Assembly: GCA_002358905.1 (NCBI GenBank)
Contig: DEPT01000018.1
Coordinates: forward strand, 1-46,834
Direction: 5' to 3'
Length of the DNA stretch: 46,834 nucleotides
Origin: Akkermansiaceae bacterium UBA3385
GTDB lineage: Bacteria; Verrucomicrobiota; Verrucomicrobiia; Verrucomicrobiales; Akkermansiaceae
Notes under the pieces: generated by a model
Told to the model about the DNA's origin: nothing
The model's input: the letters and a program-made list of their open reading frames with translations, nothing else
Databases searched by the model: none
Part shown: positions 8,099 to 16,416 of the stretch, piece after piece
How positions within the stretch are numbered: the first letter of the stretch is position 1
Layout of the letters: each line of letters starts with the position of its first letter
Translations under genes and position numbers: made by a program

Positions 8099-10189
8099 AT
8101 GACACTCGAACACCCCTTTCTTGATGATACGCAGCTGCCTGCGTGGTCGCAGCTGAGCCCGGAAAAAGCCCGTGTGGATATCCGCCTGGCCATTGAACAG
8201 GCCAAAGCCACGGTGGATTCTATCTGCCAGGTGCAGGAACCGAGCTACGACAATACCTTTGCCGCGCTGGAAAACAGCGGAGCCGCCCTCATGCGCGGCT
8301 GGCAGCGCCTGAATCACCTGCGCTCGGTCATGGACTCCCCCGAGCTGCGCGAGGTCATCAACGAACTCATGCCCGAGGTGGTCATCTACTCCAGCAGCGT
8401 GACCCTCAACCCGCAGCTCTACGCCGTGCTCAAGAACGCCGCCGCCCAGCCCTGGGTGCAGGAGCTCTCACCCGTGAAACAGCGATTCATCGCCGAAACC
8501 CTGGCCGATTTCCGCGAAAGCGGCGCCGACCTGCCGGAAGACAAGAAAGCCCGCTATGCTGAGCTTTCCACCGAGCTGGCCCAGCTCTCCCAAACCTTCG
8601 GCGAGCACGTGCTCGATTCCACCAATGCCTGGGAATACGTGACCAGCGATGAAAGCGAGCTGGCCGGGCTGCCCGAATCCGCCCGCGAGGCCGCACGCCA
8701 GGATGCCCTGTCCAAAGGGCACGGCAGCGAAGAGGCCCCCGCCTGGCGTTTCAGTCTGCAGTTCACGAGCATCCAGCCCGTGCTCACCTTTGCGGACAAT
8801 GCCGCCCTGCGCGAGCGCGTGTGGCGTGCCATGCAGACCAAGGGCACAGGCGAGTTCGACAATGCCCCGCTCATCGACAAGATACTGACCCTGCGCGCCG
8901 AAAAAGCCGCCCTGCTCGGCTACGAGCGTTACTCCGACTATGCGACCAGCCGCCGCATGGCCGGCAGCGGTCAGAACGCACTGAATTTCATCAATAAACT
9001 CCACGAGCAGGTGCGCCCCGCTTTCCTGGAAGAGCAGGAAGCCATCCGCCGCTTTGCCGAAGAGCAGACCGGCACCGCCATCCCCACCATGGAACCCTGG
9101 AGCATCGGCTACTGGAGCGAGAAGCGCCGCAAGGCTCTCTACGACTTCGACACCGAGGAGCTCCGCCCCTACTACGCCATGCAGAACGTGCTGGACGGCA
9201 TGTTCTCCATCTACGCGGGGCTCTACGGCATCCGCTTCACCCAGAAAGAAACAGTCTGCATCCAACCCGGCGAGGAAATTCCCGCCGGTACCGTGGAAGT
9301 GTGGCACCCCGAGGTGCTCTTCTACGAAGTACACGATGAAGAAAGCGGCGAGCACCTGGGCTCATTCTACGCTGACTGGTACCCGCGCGATGTGAAGCGC
9401 GCCGGAGCCTGGATGGACCCGCTGAGCACCGGTCTACCCCCCATGAACGGACAGCCGCGCGAGCCGCATCTGGCGTTCATGTGCGGCAACATGAGCCGCC
9501 CCGTGGGTGACAAGCCCGCCCTTCTCAGCCACTACGAGGTCGAGACCGTGTTCCACGAATTCGGCCACCTGTTGCACCAGGTGCTCAGCAATGTGGAGGT
9601 GCGCTCCCTCTCCGGCTGCAACGTAGCCTGGGACTTCGTGGAACTGCCCAGCCAGATTAACGAGAACTGGACCTGGGAGCCCGAGGCCATCGCCCGCTAT
9701 GCCCGCCACTGGCAGACCGGAGAGCTCATGCCCCGCGAGCTCATGGACAAGATGCTGGCCGCCCGCAACTACGGCGCCGCCACCTTCTTCATGCGCCAGC
9801 TCTGCTTCGGCAAGATTGACCTGGAGCTCCACACCAACACCGCCAGCTTCCTGGGCCGCGATGTGGAGGAAGTGGACCGCGAAATCCTGGCAGACTACCG
9901 CATACCCACCACCGAACCGGGTAACAGCGTGCTGCGCGCCTTCTCCCACATTTTCGACGGCGGCTATGAAAGCGGCTACTATTCCTACAAGTGGGCCGAA
10001 GTGCTCGATGCCGATGCTTTCTCCCGCTTCGCGCAGGAGGGTATCTTCAACCCCGCCACGGGGCGCGATTTCCGTCGCTGCATCCTCTCGCAGGGCAACT
10101 CCCGCCCGGCTGCCGAGCTGTATCGCGATTTCATGCAGCGCGACCCCGATACTACCGCCCTGCTCCGCCGCAGTGGCATAGAATCTTGA
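8099..10189 (+). CDS. M3 family oligopeptidase (oligopeptidase A type)
   Basis: A 696-residue cytoplasmic zinc metallopeptidase that cleaves short peptides, for example signal-peptide remnants and degradation products. The zinc site HEFGH is at residues 486-490 and a downstream Glu in DFVELPSQ, about residue 514, is the expected third ligand. The helical N-terminal domain, the GNMSRP loop before the site and the C-terminal YYSYKWAEVLDADAF motif are typical of the thimet/oligopeptidase A group. Length matches the family (about 680-700). The start at 8099 rests on the promoter, whose -35 and -10 boxes occupy the apparent N-terminal extension. Its nearest E. coli counterpart is probably PrlC. 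Confidence 0.93.
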   Translation: MTLEHPFLDDTQLPAWSQLSPEKARVDIRLAIEQAKATVDSICQVQEPSYDNTFAALENSGAALMRGWQRLNHLRSVMDSPELREVINELMPEVVIYSSSVTLNPQLYAVLKNAAAQPWVQELSPVKQRFIAETLADFRESGADLPEDKKARYAELSTELAQLSQTFGEHVLDSTNAWEYVTSDESELAGLPESAREAARQDALSKGHGSEEAPAWRFSLQFTSIQPVLTFADNAALRERVWRAMQTKGTGEFDNAPLIDKILTLRAEKAALLGYERYSDYATSRRMAGSGQNALNFINKLHEQVRPAFLEEQEAIRRFAEEQTGTAIPTMEPWSIGYWSEKRRKALYDFDTEELRPYYAMQNVLDGMFSIYAGLYGIRFTQKETVCIQPGEEIPAGTVEVWHPEVLFYEVHDEESGEHLGSFYADWYPRDVKRAGAWMDPLSTGLPPMNGQPREPHLAFMCGNMSRPVGDKPALLSHYEVETVFHEFGHLLHQVLSNVEVRSLSGCNVAWDFVELPSQINENWTWEPEAIARYARHWQTGELMPRELMDKMLAARNYGAATFFMRQLCFGKIDLELHTNTASFLGRDVEEVDREILADYRIPTTEPGNSVLRAFSHIFDGGYESGYYSYKWAEVLDADAFSRFAQEGIFNPATGRDFRRCILSQGNSRPAAELYRDFMQRDPDTTALLRRSGIES

Positions 10190-10278
10190 ATTTGTAGAGT
10201 TCCGCGCGCTTTGCCCGCCAGATGCGAGCGGTGTGAGCGGAATTTTGCAAATACGGAATCAAAAATCCAAAATTCAAA
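10185..10278. repeat. Nested inverted repeats downstream of the oligopeptidase gene
   Basis: TTCCGC (10200-10205) pairs with GCGGAA (10237-10242) and is followed by TTTT, a possible weak terminator. An outer TTGAATTT near 10185 matches AAATTCAA near 10270. The rest of the 155-base gap is AT-rich and leads into the hslO promoter. Confidence 0.4.
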
Positions 10279-10299
10279 TTATCCGTTTGCGTTTTGCGC

Positions 10300-10328
10300 T
10301 TGCAGTCAGCGCGGCGTTAGCGTACTAT
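10300..10328 (+). promoter_or_regulatory. Promoter of hslO
   Basis: TTGCAG (10300-10305), 17 bases, TACTAT (10323-10328). The predicted leader before the ATG at 10345 is about 10 bases and has no Shine-Dalgarno. Confidence 0.6.
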
Positions 10329-10344
10329 AAACCCACACATCACC

Positions 10345-11139
10345 ATGTCTGAAGCAGAACAACAACCGGTTGAGGAATTCACGAAGGTAGAATCCATCTT
10401 TGTGCGTGGGCGCAATTGCCTGCTGCTGCGGGCAGATTTCTCGCCCATTTTCGTGGATTACTACCTGCACCTCATGCAGCACAAGCTGCGCAATGAGGAA
10501 ACGGAGGATACGGTACTCAAGAAGCTTCTGGCGTATTTCACACTGCATCTGGTATCCCGCCCCTGGCAGGAGTACCACGCCTGGACTTTCAATGTGTGCA
10601 CCCCGCGCCTGGCAAACTACTTTATCTCCGGCTCTTCGCTGACAGAGGATGTGGTGGGACGCGCTTTCCGCGAAGATGTGCGCGAGACAGATAAGAACAT
10701 GCTTTTTGCCCAGAACCTGCTGCCGAACAAAGAGCCGCAGACCTCCGTCATCACCCTTCCCGCAGGGCCAGTGGAAGACTGGGTGCAGGATTTCTACCGC
10801 CAAAGCGAACAGCGCCAGTCACGGGCGTTTGACCTGGGCAATGACCAGTTCGCCCTCATCGCAGCCCAGCCGGATGCAGACCATGACTGGCTGCACGAGC
10901 TTACAGCAGATGATGTACGCGTCATCAGCCAGGTAGAACAGACCAAGCTTCTGGAAACACGCAAGTTCCGCTTCAGCTGCGGCTGCACGGTAGAAAAGAT
11001 TCTGCCCGTAGTGCGCGCCATGAAGCACGATTTTGCTGATCTACTTTCCGAGCAGGGTTTCCTGGAAATCAACTGCCCCCGCTGTGGTGCGTCCTACAAG
11101 GTGACGCCCGATATGATTCTGGGGCAAGACACGCCCTGA
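10345..11139 (+). CDS. hslO: Hsp33-type redox-regulated chaperone
   Basis: A 264-residue protein. The C-terminal redox switch is clear: CxC at Cys212 and Cys214, then CPRC at Cys244 and Cys247, followed by GASYKV. These four cysteines bind zinc in the reduced state; on oxidation they form disulfides and the chaperone holdase is switched on. The N-terminal substrate-binding domain (about residues 15-180) is divergent from well-known Hsp33 proteins but keeps the length and the central helical hairpin. It is slightly shorter than the usual 280-295 residues. It is followed 9 bases later by a lipoprotein gene, probably on the same transcript. Confidence 0.85.
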   Translation: MSEAEQQPVEEFTKVESIFVRGRNCLLLRADFSPIFVDYYLHLMQHKLRNEETEDTVLKKLLAYFTLHLVSRPWQEYHAWTFNVCTPRLANYFISGSSLTEDVVGRAFREDVRETDKNMLFAQNLLPNKEPQTSVITLPAGPVEDWVQDFYRQSEQRQSRAFDLGNDQFALIAAQPDADHDWLHELTADDVRVISQVEQTKLLETRKFRFSCGCTVEKILPVVRAMKHDFADLLSEQGFLEINCPRCGASYKVTPDMILGQDTP

Positions 11140-11147
11140 TTCCCGAC

Positions 11148-11837
11148 ATGCTGCGCCGCACGGCCACTATTTTTCTGCTCACGGGGTTGCTCTGCAGCAC
11201 CGCCTGTACTCCTGTGCGCACAGTGTACGATTCCATGGGCAATGAAGTGACTGATGATGACACCGGCGGAGAAAAAGATTTGATGTCAACTTTTGAAAAG
11301 CGCTTCGATGCCGCTTTCTCAGAACAGAAAACAGCAGACGGTGTTCCGCAGACAACATCATCAAAGGTAAGTTCATTCCAGAAAGATCTGGATGACGCCA
11401 GGCGCATGGACAAACAATTCTCCACCCGTTCATTTGATACTGGCAAGCACCTGGATTTGAGAGAAAACGGTTTCACCGGCTCATCAAAGCGCTACGACAC
11501 AGGTAAGGACGGCATTGAACGCAGTGCCAATTCCATGTATTCCACCGACCTGAGACCGGATTTCATGAATGAGAGCCACGGTATCAGCCACTCTCACCGA
11601 TACTCCGGGGCAGACAGCGGAGACCGCTCCACTCTGGAAGGGATATCAACCGATGAGCGCAGCAAAAGCCATTACCTGACCGATTACGAACCCTACCGCA
11701 CATCGCAGGAAAGCGGCTATATTGAACACCGCCGCAATAAAACGCAGCAACCCACCATTATTAACTATCAGGAGTATTATCGCCAGCACAAGAACAGCGT
11801 ACGGCAACTCCTGGGGCGGGATAATGAGCCGCAATGA
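11148..11837 (+). CDS. Lipoprotein of unknown function
   Basis: A 229-residue protein with a signal peptide and a lipobox ending STAC (Cys20), so it is predicted to be lipid-anchored. The mature part is hydrophilic and low in complexity, rich in Ser, Asp, Arg and Tyr, with repeated short motifs such as SFDTGKH / RYDTGKD and EPYR. It has no recognisable domain and is probably largely disordered. It starts 9 bases after the hslO stop, which suggests translational coupling. No known family was recognised. Confidence 0.75.
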   Translation: MLRRTATIFLLTGLLCSTACTPVRTVYDSMGNEVTDDDTGGEKDLMSTFEKRFDAAFSEQKTADGVPQTTSSKVSSFQKDLDDARRMDKQFSTRSFDTGKHLDLRENGFTGSSKRYDTGKDGIERSANSMYSTDLRPDFMNESHGISHSHRYSGADSGDRSTLEGISTDERSKSHYLTDYEPYRTSQESGYIEHRRNKTQQPTIINYQEYYRQHKNSVRQLLGRDNEPQ

Positions 11838-11843
11838 TTTAGC

Positions 11844-11872
11844 TTGCACAGCCGTCATGATTACGTTAACAT
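11844..11872 (+). promoter_or_regulatory. Leaderless promoter of the C39-like peptidase
   Basis: TTGCAC (11844-11849), 17 bases, TAACAT (11867-11872). Only 6 bases separate the -10 box from the ATG at 11879, so transcription is predicted to start on the start codon itself. Confidence 0.65.
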
Positions 11873-11878
11873 GAGGCC

Positions 11879-13099
11879 ATGTTCCGCTTGTTTGCATTTC
11901 TACTCATCTGCACCTCCGCCTTTGCCCTGGATTTGACAGAGAGCATCAAAACCGGAGATTTCTGGCAAAAAGACGTTTCAGACAGCATGCAGGGAGTCCG
12001 CTGCAGCAAGCCGGATGACGAACACATCCGAACCTCCGGCATCTGTTTTGGGGAACTCACGGCAGGAGAAGTCATCATTGTCCTCTCAGGAGATAAACCC
12101 GCCTCCTTGCAAGCCATGCTTTATAACAAAGGAGATGATGGGGCCATTGACAACGATTCATTTAACGATACGGTAACAAACGCGCGAAACGCTATAGATG
12201 CGCTTACCGGAATCCGTGGCAAATCACGACGAAGCGGCAAAAACGAATCTGCCGTCAAACTCAAGGCATGGGAATGGAAATGGGAAAATGGCATCATCCG
12301 CCTGGAAACCAGTTCCAGCGGCAAAAAAGACAATTTCGAAGCAGAGTTCGTCCGCCTGGTTATGGCTGCAGACACTAAATCACTCAATGCAGGCGGCACA
12401 CGCGACACCGTGAGCAAAACCGAACTGCGCGGCAGCATTACCACAGAAGATGATGGTACCGTATGGCTTAAAGGCATCCCCATGATTGACCAGGGCGACA
12501 AAGGATACTGCATGCCTGCCACATTGGCCCGCATCTTTGCATTCTATGGTATGGACAAGGTGGACCAGCATGCCCTGGCTGCGGTTTGCGACAGCGGAGC
12601 CGGCGGAGGAACAACCACCAGCGGCATGGAACGCGCCATGCAGGATGTCTGCAAGAAATTCAAAACAAAGTTCATCATCATTGATGATTATGTGACCAAT
12701 CTCAAGTCCGCACTGAATTCATACAACAAATTCGCCAAGCGGGCAGATAAAAGCCCCTTGGGTCTGTATGATGATGTATTCGGCCAGGCCGATCCGGCAG
12801 TGCTGCGCAAAGCCAGAGCGGGGAAAAACGCCCAGATTAATAAGTGGTTCAAGGATATCAAAAAAAGCATAGACAGTGGTTCCCCCGTTATCTGGCTGGT
12901 CATGGTAGGCATCTACCAGGAAGAAATCCCACTCCCGCAGGACCGCGGCGGGCACGCCCGCCTTATCATCGGCTACAATCTCAAAAAACAAACCATCATC
13001 TACACCGATTCCTGGGGAGCTGCACATGCACGCAAAACAATACCCGTGGCTGATGCCATAGGAATGACCATGGGGCGTTACATCATCAAGCTCCGCTGA
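11879..13099 (+). CDS. Secreted C39-like papain-fold cysteine peptidase
   Basis: A 406-residue exported protein with a signal peptide (MFRLFAFLLICTSAFA, cleavage near residue 16). Residues 17-190 form an unrecognised N-terminal domain. The C-terminal half is a C39-like papain fold: IDQGDKGYCMPATL places the oxyanion Gln at 205 and the nucleophile Cys at 211, GGHARLIIGYN gives His359, and YTDSWG gives Asp377. This is the full set of catalytic residues, so the enzyme is probably active in the periplasm or outside. Classical C39 peptidases trim double-glycine leaders at ABC exporters, but there is no transporter here, so a stand-alone role is more likely. It has its own promoter. Confidence 0.82.
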   Translation: MFRLFAFLLICTSAFALDLTESIKTGDFWQKDVSDSMQGVRCSKPDDEHIRTSGICFGELTAGEVIIVLSGDKPASLQAMLYNKGDDGAIDNDSFNDTVTNARNAIDALTGIRGKSRRSGKNESAVKLKAWEWKWENGIIRLETSSSGKKDNFEAEFVRLVMAADTKSLNAGGTRDTVSKTELRGSITTEDDGTVWLKGIPMIDQGDKGYCMPATLARIFAFYGMDKVDQHALAAVCDSGAGGGTTTSGMERAMQDVCKKFKTKFIIIDDYVTNLKSALNSYNKFAKRADKSPLGLYDDVFGQADPAVLRKARAGKNAQINKWFKDIKKSIDSGSPVIWLVMVGIYQEEIPLPQDRGGHARLIIGYNLKKQTIIYTDSWGAAHARKTIPVADAIGMTMGRYIIKLR

Positions 13100-13126
13100 T
13101 TTTTCACCCATGCCTTTCGTTTCCGC

Positions 13127-13155
13127 TTGCAATGAATTACAACACAGAGTAGAAT
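13127..13155 (+). promoter_or_regulatory. Leaderless promoter of the pyruvate dehydrogenase operon
   Basis: TTGCAA (13127-13132), 17 bases, TAGAAT (13150-13155). The GTG at 13163 lies 7 bases downstream, at the predicted transcription start. Confidence 0.65.
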
Positions 13156-13162
13156 AGAAAAC

Positions 13163-14146
13163 GTGAACGGAATCGACATGCAGGAAGCAGCGAGACGCGC
13201 CTACCATGCCATGGTGATGGCGCGGGCATTTGATACTAAAATTTCCGCGCTGTACAAGGCAGGAAAAATCTTTGGCGGCGTATTCCTGGGAAGAGGACAC
13301 GAAGCCGTTGCCGCGTGTGAAGCTGTGTTCCTGACCCGTGGGCAGGACGTTTACAATCCTTTCATCCGTGAACAAGCGGGCCGATGCGCCTGGGGTGACA
13401 GTGTTCTGGATAGTGCCCGTTCCTACCTGGGCAGCACCCAGGGCTACATGCGCGGTCGCGACAGCAACGTGCACTGGGGTGACCCGCTCAGTGGCAACCC
13501 CGCTCCCATTTCTCATCTGGGTGCTATGATTCCCGTGGTAGCAGGCATGATGCTGGCCAAACGCTTCAAGGGAGAAACGGGCCGGGTCGGCGTAGCCTGC
13601 ATTGGCGATGGCACCACCTCAGTAGGTGCAACGCACGAAGGCGTGAACCTCATCGCCGTAGAAAAACTGCCCGTGGTCATTGTCGTAACCAACAATCAGT
13701 TTGCCTACTCCACCCCGAACAATCAGGAATTCGCGGCAAACCTCATGGACAGAGGCCGTGGATATGGATTGACCTGCCACGAATGCGATGGCACTGACTT
13801 CATGGAAACGCTGGCAACCATGCAGCGGGCCATAGCCGCAGCCAGAGCAGGCGAAGGTCCACAATGGGTAGTAGCCAACACCCTGCGCATGTGCGGCCAC
13901 GGAGAACACGATGACGCCGCCTACATTCCCGCAGAACTGAAAGCAGCCTATGCTGACCGCGACCCGCTGGCCGTAGCACGCCACCAGCTCCTCAAAACCG
14001 GCTGGATAAGCGAGGAGGAAGCTGATGCATGGGACATTGAATGCCGGGATGAAGTTCAGCGGCTGGTTGCCCAGGCACAGAGAGAAAGCACACCGAACCC
14101 CGCAGACGAGGACTGGAAGGCAACCTCGTGGAACCCTGAATATTGA
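13163..14146 (+). CDS. pdhA: Pyruvate dehydrogenase-type E1 component, alpha subunit
   Basis: A 327-residue thiamine-diphosphate subunit of a 2-oxo acid dehydrogenase complex, which decarboxylates pyruvate (or acetoin or a related acid) and passes the acyl group to E2. The ThDP motif GDGTTSVGATHEG...VTNN is intact, and FLGRGHEA near residue 40 and YMRGRDSNVHWGD near 95 match the alpha-subunit family. The start is GTG at 13163, supported by the promoter position; an ATG 15 bases later is the alternative. It is followed by E1 beta (9 bases) and E2 (14 bases) in one operon. The exact 2-oxo acid is not certain from sequence alone. Confidence 0.9.
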   Translation: MNGIDMQEAARRAYHAMVMARAFDTKISALYKAGKIFGGVFLGRGHEAVAACEAVFLTRGQDVYNPFIREQAGRCAWGDSVLDSARSYLGSTQGYMRGRDSNVHWGDPLSGNPAPISHLGAMIPVVAGMMLAKRFKGETGRVGVACIGDGTTSVGATHEGVNLIAVEKLPVVIVVTNNQFAYSTPNNQEFAANLMDRGRGYGLTCHECDGTDFMETLATMQRAIAAARAGEGPQWVVANTLRMCGHGEHDDAAYIPAELKAAYADRDPLAVARHQLLKTGWISEEEADAWDIECRDEVQRLVAQAQRESTPNPADEDWKATSWNPEY

Positions 14147-14155
14147 TAGCCAACC

Positions 14156-15130
14156 ATGAGTGTAACCTACATAGATGCCATTCACCAGGCGCTGGATGAA
14201 CTGCTGGCAGAAGATCCGGATGTCTTCCTGATGGGTGAAGACATTGCCGGCAAGTTCGGCGGAGCATTCAAAGCAACTAAAGGGCTGGATGCCAAATACC
14301 CGGGCCGCGTCATGAATGCCCCCATTGCTGAGGATGCGATTGCCGGTGTAGGCATCGGTGCCGCTCTGGGTGGCATGAAACCGATTCTGGAGATGCAGTT
14401 TGCTGATTTCGGCACCCTGGCGCTCAACCAGATGGGCAATAACGCAGGCGCCCACTTCTACCGCACCGGTATACCCATCAACCTCACCATGCGCATGCCC
14501 TGCGGAGGCACCCCAGGCGGTGGTCCCTACCACAGCCAGAACCTAGAAGCCCTCTTTGCACACTACCCCGGCCTGCATGTATTCACCCCTGCCACCGTGG
14601 CGGATGCTTATTACATGCTCAAGCAGGCAGTGAAAATTCCTGACCCGGTAATCCTCATGGAACACAAGTTCCTCTACCGCTGGCTGAAGGCAGATTCCTG
14701 GGCCGACCCGAATCCCCTGCCCATCGGCCAGGCTCGCATTGCCCGGCCAGGCCAGCATGCCACTGTCGTCACATTCTCTGCCATGGTGCCGGAAGCACTG
14801 CGTGCGGCAGAAGAGCTCGCCGCCACCAGTGGCTACGAACTGGAAGTAGTAGACCTGCGCAGCGTCAAACCTCTGGATACAGAAACCATTCTGGACTCCG
14901 TAGCCCGCACAGCCCGTCTCCTTGTCGTCAGCGAGGACTTCCCATGGGGCGGCGTGGCATCCGAAGTAGTAGCCCAGGTATCCGCCCGTGGTTTCCATCT
15001 GCTGGACGCACCACCCTTGCGCCTGAGTTCACACGACACGCCCATACCCGCCCATCCGGATTTATGGAAGGCCCACCGCCCCAGTGCCGCCACCATTGCC
15101 GATGCAGCCCGTTACCTCATCTCCCTTTAA
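14156..15130 (+). CDS. pdhB: Pyruvate dehydrogenase-type E1 component, beta subunit
   Basis: A 324-residue partner of E1 alpha. Family features include an N-terminal TYIDAIHQALDELL helix, MGEDIAGKFGGAFKATKGL, the GVGIGAALGGMKPILEMQFADF segment that contacts the cofactor, and a C-terminal transketolase-like domain with EVVDLRSVKPLD and VVSEDFPWGG. The length is standard (about 325). It forms the alpha2-beta2 heterotetramer with the upstream gene. Confidence 0.93.
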   Translation: MSVTYIDAIHQALDELLAEDPDVFLMGEDIAGKFGGAFKATKGLDAKYPGRVMNAPIAEDAIAGVGIGAALGGMKPILEMQFADFGTLALNQMGNNAGAHFYRTGIPINLTMRMPCGGTPGGGPYHSQNLEALFAHYPGLHVFTPATVADAYYMLKQAVKIPDPVILMEHKFLYRWLKADSWADPNPLPIGQARIARPGQHATVVTFSAMVPEALRAAEELAATSGYELEVVDLRSVKPLDTETILDSVARTARLLVVSEDFPWGGVASEVVAQVSARGFHLLDAPPLRLSSHDTPIPAHPDLWKAHRPSAATIADAARYLISL

Positions 15131-15144
15131 CACCTTTTCCAATC

Positions 15145-16401
15145 ATGCCAAAAGTACCCATCCTCATGCCCCAGCTGGGCGAATCCATTGCCGAAGCCAC
15201 CATCATGCAGCTACTGGTGAAGCCCGGCGACACCGTGCAGGCTGACCAGGAAATCTTTGAGGTTGAAACCAACAAAGCCGTCATGGGTGTGACCACCGTA
15301 TGCGGCGGCACCATTCTTTCCCTGGATGCCAGCCCGGGAGAAACGCTCCCGGTCGGCGCCATTATGGGCATTATCGAAGCCACGGAGGAGGAAATTGAGC
15401 GCTCCGGCGCCACCCCGCTGGATGAAAATGCCACTTCCGCCCCCACCGCAGCCCCCGCCAAGGAACAAAGCTGCAACCAGGACGGCGCGCACTTCCGCAC
15501 AGAAGGTGAGTTCCGCGAAGGTGTACCTGGAGGAGGCCGCCGCAAGCCACTGGGCGAAGGTGGCCGCGGCCTTCCTGTACCCATGGGGAAAACCGGCAGC
15601 CGCTTCCTCTCCCCCCGCATCCGCGCCCGCATGGATGAACTGGGCATCACCGAAGCCGATATGGCCTACGTTATCGGAACCGGTCCGAACGGACGAATCA
15701 CTATTGATGACTTTGAACAGTTCATCAACTACGTTGACGGCTGGCCCTCACACCAGGCATCCCCCATGCGCCGCAGCGTAGCCAGCAGTATGCAGCGCAC
15801 CTGGCGCCGCCCCATTGCCAGTTGCGGCCGACCGATTTTCATGGCGCCCATCGTCCTGCACCGTAAGAACCACCCTCGCAAACCCGGCATCACGCTTTAT
15901 TTCCTGCGAGCGCTGGCACTGGCACTGGCTGAGCATCCGGAATGCGCCGGCTACATGGTGGGCGGACGCATCCTGACTCCACGCCGCATTGACCTGGGCG
16001 TGGCCGTGCAGGTGGCAGATGGCGTGATGGTACCTGTCATGCGCAATGTGAATGAATACACGCTGGATGAACTGGTAGATGAATACAACAAGGTGGTGGG
16101 TCAGGCGCGCGACCGCCGCCTGGACCCCGCCTACCAGGGTGGCGGCATTGCCACAGTGTCCAATTTCGGCGGCTTCGGGCTGACACACGCCACCCCCATG
16201 CCCCTGCCCAGCGAAAGCCTGATTCTGGGCGTGGGTGCCGTGCAGAAGGTACCCGTATGGAGCGATGAGGTAGAATGTTTCCTGCCAATAGAGCAAGCGC
16301 AAATCGTGGCTTCATTCGACCATCGCGTGGTGGACGGCGGCGATGTCGGCCGCCTGATGCTGCGTATAGCCCATTATCTGGAACACCCGGAGTTCCTTTA
16401 A
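15145..16401 (+). CDS. pdhC: Dihydrolipoamide acyltransferase (E2) of the 2-oxo acid dehydrogenase complex
   Basis: A 418-residue protein. I chose the ATG at 15145 because it gives the classic lipoyl-domain start (VPILMPQLGESI); upstream in-frame codons overlap E1 beta. In order it has a single lipoyl domain at residues 1-75 with the lipoylated Lys44 in ETNKAVM, a Pro/Ala/Gly-rich linker, a peripheral-subunit-binding domain at about 152-190 (SPRIRARMDELGI), and the acyltransferase core with the active-site His393 in DHRVVDGG. It moves the acyl group from E1 to CoA. No E3 (lipoamide dehydrogenase) gene is in the operon or elsewhere in this window. Confidence 0.93.
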   Translation: MPKVPILMPQLGESIAEATIMQLLVKPGDTVQADQEIFEVETNKAVMGVTTVCGGTILSLDASPGETLPVGAIMGIIEATEEEIERSGATPLDENATSAPTAAPAKEQSCNQDGAHFRTEGEFREGVPGGGRRKPLGEGGRGLPVPMGKTGSRFLSPRIRARMDELGITEADMAYVIGTGPNGRITIDDFEQFINYVDGWPSHQASPMRRSVASSMQRTWRRPIASCGRPIFMAPIVLHRKNHPRKPGITLYFLRALALALAEHPECAGYMVGGRILTPRRIDLGVAVQVADGVMVPVMRNVNEYTLDELVDEYNKVVGQARDRRLDPAYQGGGIATVSNFGGFGLTHATPMPLPSESLILGVGAVQKVPVWSDEVECFLPIEQAQIVASFDHRVVDGGDVGRLMLRIAHYLEHPEFL

Positions 16402-16416
16402 TTCCACCGCAGATTC

